Source: an uncultured Collinsella sp.
GTDB taxonomy: Bacteria > Actinomycetota > Coriobacteriia > Coriobacteriales > Coriobacteriaceae
Direction: 5' to 3'
Length of the DNA stretch: 64,000 bases
NCBI GenBank assembly: GCA_900541785.1
Contig: UQKY01000005.1
Location: 1-64,000 of the forward strand
Shown in pieces: positions 62,541-64,000 of the stretch. How positions within the stretch are numbered: position 1 is the stretch's first letter; every line of letters begins with the position of its first letter. The notes under the pieces were generated by a model that saw only the letters and a program-made list of their open reading frames with translations, was not told the origin of the DNA and did no database searches. The translations under genes were made by a program, and so were the position numbers.

Positions 62541-63560
62541 ATGACTTCTACCCTTCCCGCCCCCATCGACAAGCTCGCCATCGTTGTCGTTACGTACAAG
62601 CGCCAGGAGCTTCTGGCCAACCTGTTCGACTCCATGACCGAGCTCACGGCCGTGCCCTGGCGCATTGTGATCGTCGATAACGAGAATTCGCGCGAGACCG
62701 AGGCCATGTGCGCCGCATTCAACGAGCGCCTCGCCAACCTGTGGGGCATCGACACCGACCAGCCCGACGCAAAGGGTGGCACCGACCGCGTTATCTACGC
62801 CCCGCAGCTCAAAAACGGCGGCGGCGCGGGTGGCTTCTCCGCCGGCACCAAGTGCGCCTACGACTTGGGCGCCCAGTGGTTCTGGGTCATGGACGACGAC
62901 GTGCTCGTCATCCCGGAGGGCATCGAGCGCCTGGCAAAGTGGACCGACCGCTACGACGTTATCCAGGGTTCGCGCCTGGACTTCGACGGCGGTGCCTTCT
63001 TTTGGCAGTACCAGCTCATCCTTTCGCTCGGTATCCCCAACCCCATCGCTAAGTGGGACCTGGGCCCCGAGGGCTACCGCGCCATGAACCAGCTGTGCTT
63101 TGAAGGCGGCCTGTTCTCGCGTCGCGTAGTCGACAAGATCGGCCTGCCCGATGCGCGCTTTTTCATCTACGGCGACGATGCTTGCTACGGCTATGTTGCG
63201 AGCCAGCACTTCCCCGCCGCCGTGGTTGCCGACGTGGTGCTCAAGCGCGCCCGCGCCGTCTCTAACTGGGACATCGCCGGCAAACGCCAGCTCAACTCCA
63301 CGAGCGACACCAACCGCTACTACATCATGCGCAATCGCGGCTTTTTGGCCCGCTACATGCAGATCTACGGTGACTACCACCCCATCCTGTTCCGTCTGGG
63401 CAATGCCGCGACCTTCTGCAAGGAGTTCATTCGTCTGGCAGCGGTCGACAAATGCTTTAAGACCGGTATCCCAGCGCTGCGCCGCGGCATGAAAGACGCC
63501 CGCAAGATTATCAAGGATCCCGACTGGAAGCCCATGCCGCCCCTGGAGGACGCAGAGTAG
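62541..63560 (+). CDS. GlfT1-like glycosyltransferase, GT2
   Basis: A 339-residue GT2 with LAIVVVTYKRQELLANL, the GGGAGGFSAG loop related to the GGSGG-ARG element of galactofuranosyl- and rhamnosyltransferases, and the metal motif MDDDVLVIPEG. It lacks the N-terminal beta-barrel and long C-terminal domain of the two GlfT2-like proteins, so it could be the enzyme that primes the chain. GAAAGGAT lies before the ATG. High G+C, in contrast to the GlfT2-like genes. Confidence 0.83.
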   Translation: MTSTLPAPIDKLAIVVVTYKRQELLANLFDSMTELTAVPWRIVIVDNENSRETEAMCAAFNERLANLWGIDTDQPDAKGGTDRVIYAPQLKNGGGAGGFSAGTKCAYDLGAQWFWVMDDDVLVIPEGIERLAKWTDRYDVIQGSRLDFDGGAFFWQYQLILSLGIPNPIAKWDLGPEGYRAMNQLCFEGGLFSRRVVDKIGLPDARFFIYGDDACYGYVASQHFPAAVVADVVLKRARAVSNWDIAGKRQLNSTSDTNRYYIMRNRGFLARYMQIYGDYHPILFRLGNAATFCKEFIRLAAVDKCFKTGIPALRRGMKDARKIIKDPDWKPMPPLEDAE

Positions 63561-63569
63561 CGGACACCC

Positions 63570-64000
63570 CTACAGCCGCTGGCACACCGCTGCCACACGA
63601 CACCCGTCAAACCCGAATCCCCAGCGCATGCGGCCCACACCGGGTCGCGGTACGCGAATCTTGTCGATACCGTCGCGCTCTATGTCGAGCAGCGCCTGAA
63701 CGGCCAGCAGCTCCAGGCCGAGCGCGTCCACGCCGGGGTCATACATCATGTTGACCGTTATCAGCGGACGCTCGCCGAGCATGCCGATCGTGTCTGCCAC
63801 GTCAAACACGGTGCCCGTAGGAAATACCTGGATGTCCCAGCGATCCGCGCCACGCTTTCGCCTCGAGGCAGGATTGGCATAGCCCGGCAATCCAAAGCAG
63901 AGTCCCTGCAAGAGCAGGTGATATGGCAGCTGCGCATCTGGGTTGTTCGCACCGATTCCCGCATCTCCCAGGATGCGTTCTAACGCCCGCTTCACCGCAC
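63570..64000 (-). CDS. Unrecognised gene, 5' end outside window
   Basis: The frame stays open to the right edge, so at least 143 residues of a larger protein are visible; a GTG at 63995 is probably internal. The visible part is soluble and mixed alpha-beta, containing QLPYHLLLQGLCFGLPGYANP and a C-terminal VPRPGVGRMRWGFGFDG. The last stretch slightly recalls the Gly-rich end of macro domains, but not enough for a call. It converges on the glycosyltransferase gene with a 9-nt gap. Confidence 0.55.
   Translation of the reverse strand, partial: AVKRALERILGDAGIGANNPDAQLPYHLLLQGLCFGLPGYANPASRRKRGADRWDIQVFPTGTVFDVADTIGMLGERPLITVNMMYDPGVDALGLELLAVQALLDIERDGIDKIRVPRPGVGRMRWGFGFDGCRVAAVCQRL

Noticed and set aside
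1..64000. CRISPR arrays, insertion sequences, phage genes or rRNA
   Set aside because: No spaced direct repeats, transposase or integrase motifs, phage genes or rRNA signatures were seen on either strand.

Overview
The window looks like a chromosomal segment of a Coriobacteriia-type actinobacterium, most likely a gut Collinsella or close relative. The basis is the G+C-rich housekeeping genes, the gene order rimP-nusA-infB-rbfA-nrnA-truB-ribF-dnaG, a sucrose PTS, galactofuranosyltransferases of the GlfT2 type and the absence of outer-membrane secretion genes. This genus assignment is inference from protein style and gene order; no database was searched.

Layout. (1) 1-9.6 kb: one long minus-strand translation/RNA operon from rimP to dnaG (dnaG runs off the left edge). 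It is preceded by a good sigma70-type promoter and then immediately by an intrinsic terminator in the leader. (2) 9.6-14 kb: leuS and guaB, separated by a 119-nt hairpin-forming inverted repeat. (3) 14-20 kb: a lone ModE-type regulator, an unusual Cys/Met-metabolism PLP protein, and a sucrose module (GH32 hydrolase, PTS EIIBC, LacI regulator with visible operators). (4) 20.1-31.3 kb: eight tightly coupled minus-strand genes forming a Gram-positive Pel-type exopolysaccharide operon: PelD-like receptor with a c-di-GMP I-site, PelE-like TPR protein, PelA-like deacetylase, PelF glycosyltransferase and PelG transporter. These run directly into a CotH-kinase lipoprotein, a VTC-type polyphosphate polymerase-like protein and a DUF4956 membrane protein. 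(5) 31.6 kb: tRNA-Arg(TCT). (6) 31.7-63.6 kb: a large, mostly A+T-richer cell-surface polysaccharide locus. It has an ABC exporter (Wzm/Wzt), a Wzx-like flippase, two GlfT2-like galactofuranosyltransferases flanking a LicD protein, dTDP-rhamnose genes (rmlA, rmlB, and an rmlC fused to a degenerate rmlD), GDP-sugar genes (phosphohexomutase, manC, gmd, rmd), several glycosyltransferases, O-acyl/acetyltransferases, large membrane proteins, and a secreted two-enzyme peptidoglycan hydrolase with tandem repeats.

How it fits together. The Pel operon should make and export a cationic, partly deacetylated amino-sugar polymer under c-di-GMP control. The CotH/VTC/DUF4956 trio is translationally coupled to it and may add a phosphate-based modification or a second polymer. 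The second locus should build a rhamnose- and galactofuranose-containing, phospho-substituted wall polysaccharide. Two G+C-rich patches inside A+T-rich genes (about 43.4-45.0 kb and 56.14-56.61 kb) show that this locus has been reassembled by recombination. The window ends in a partial gene that I do not recognise.
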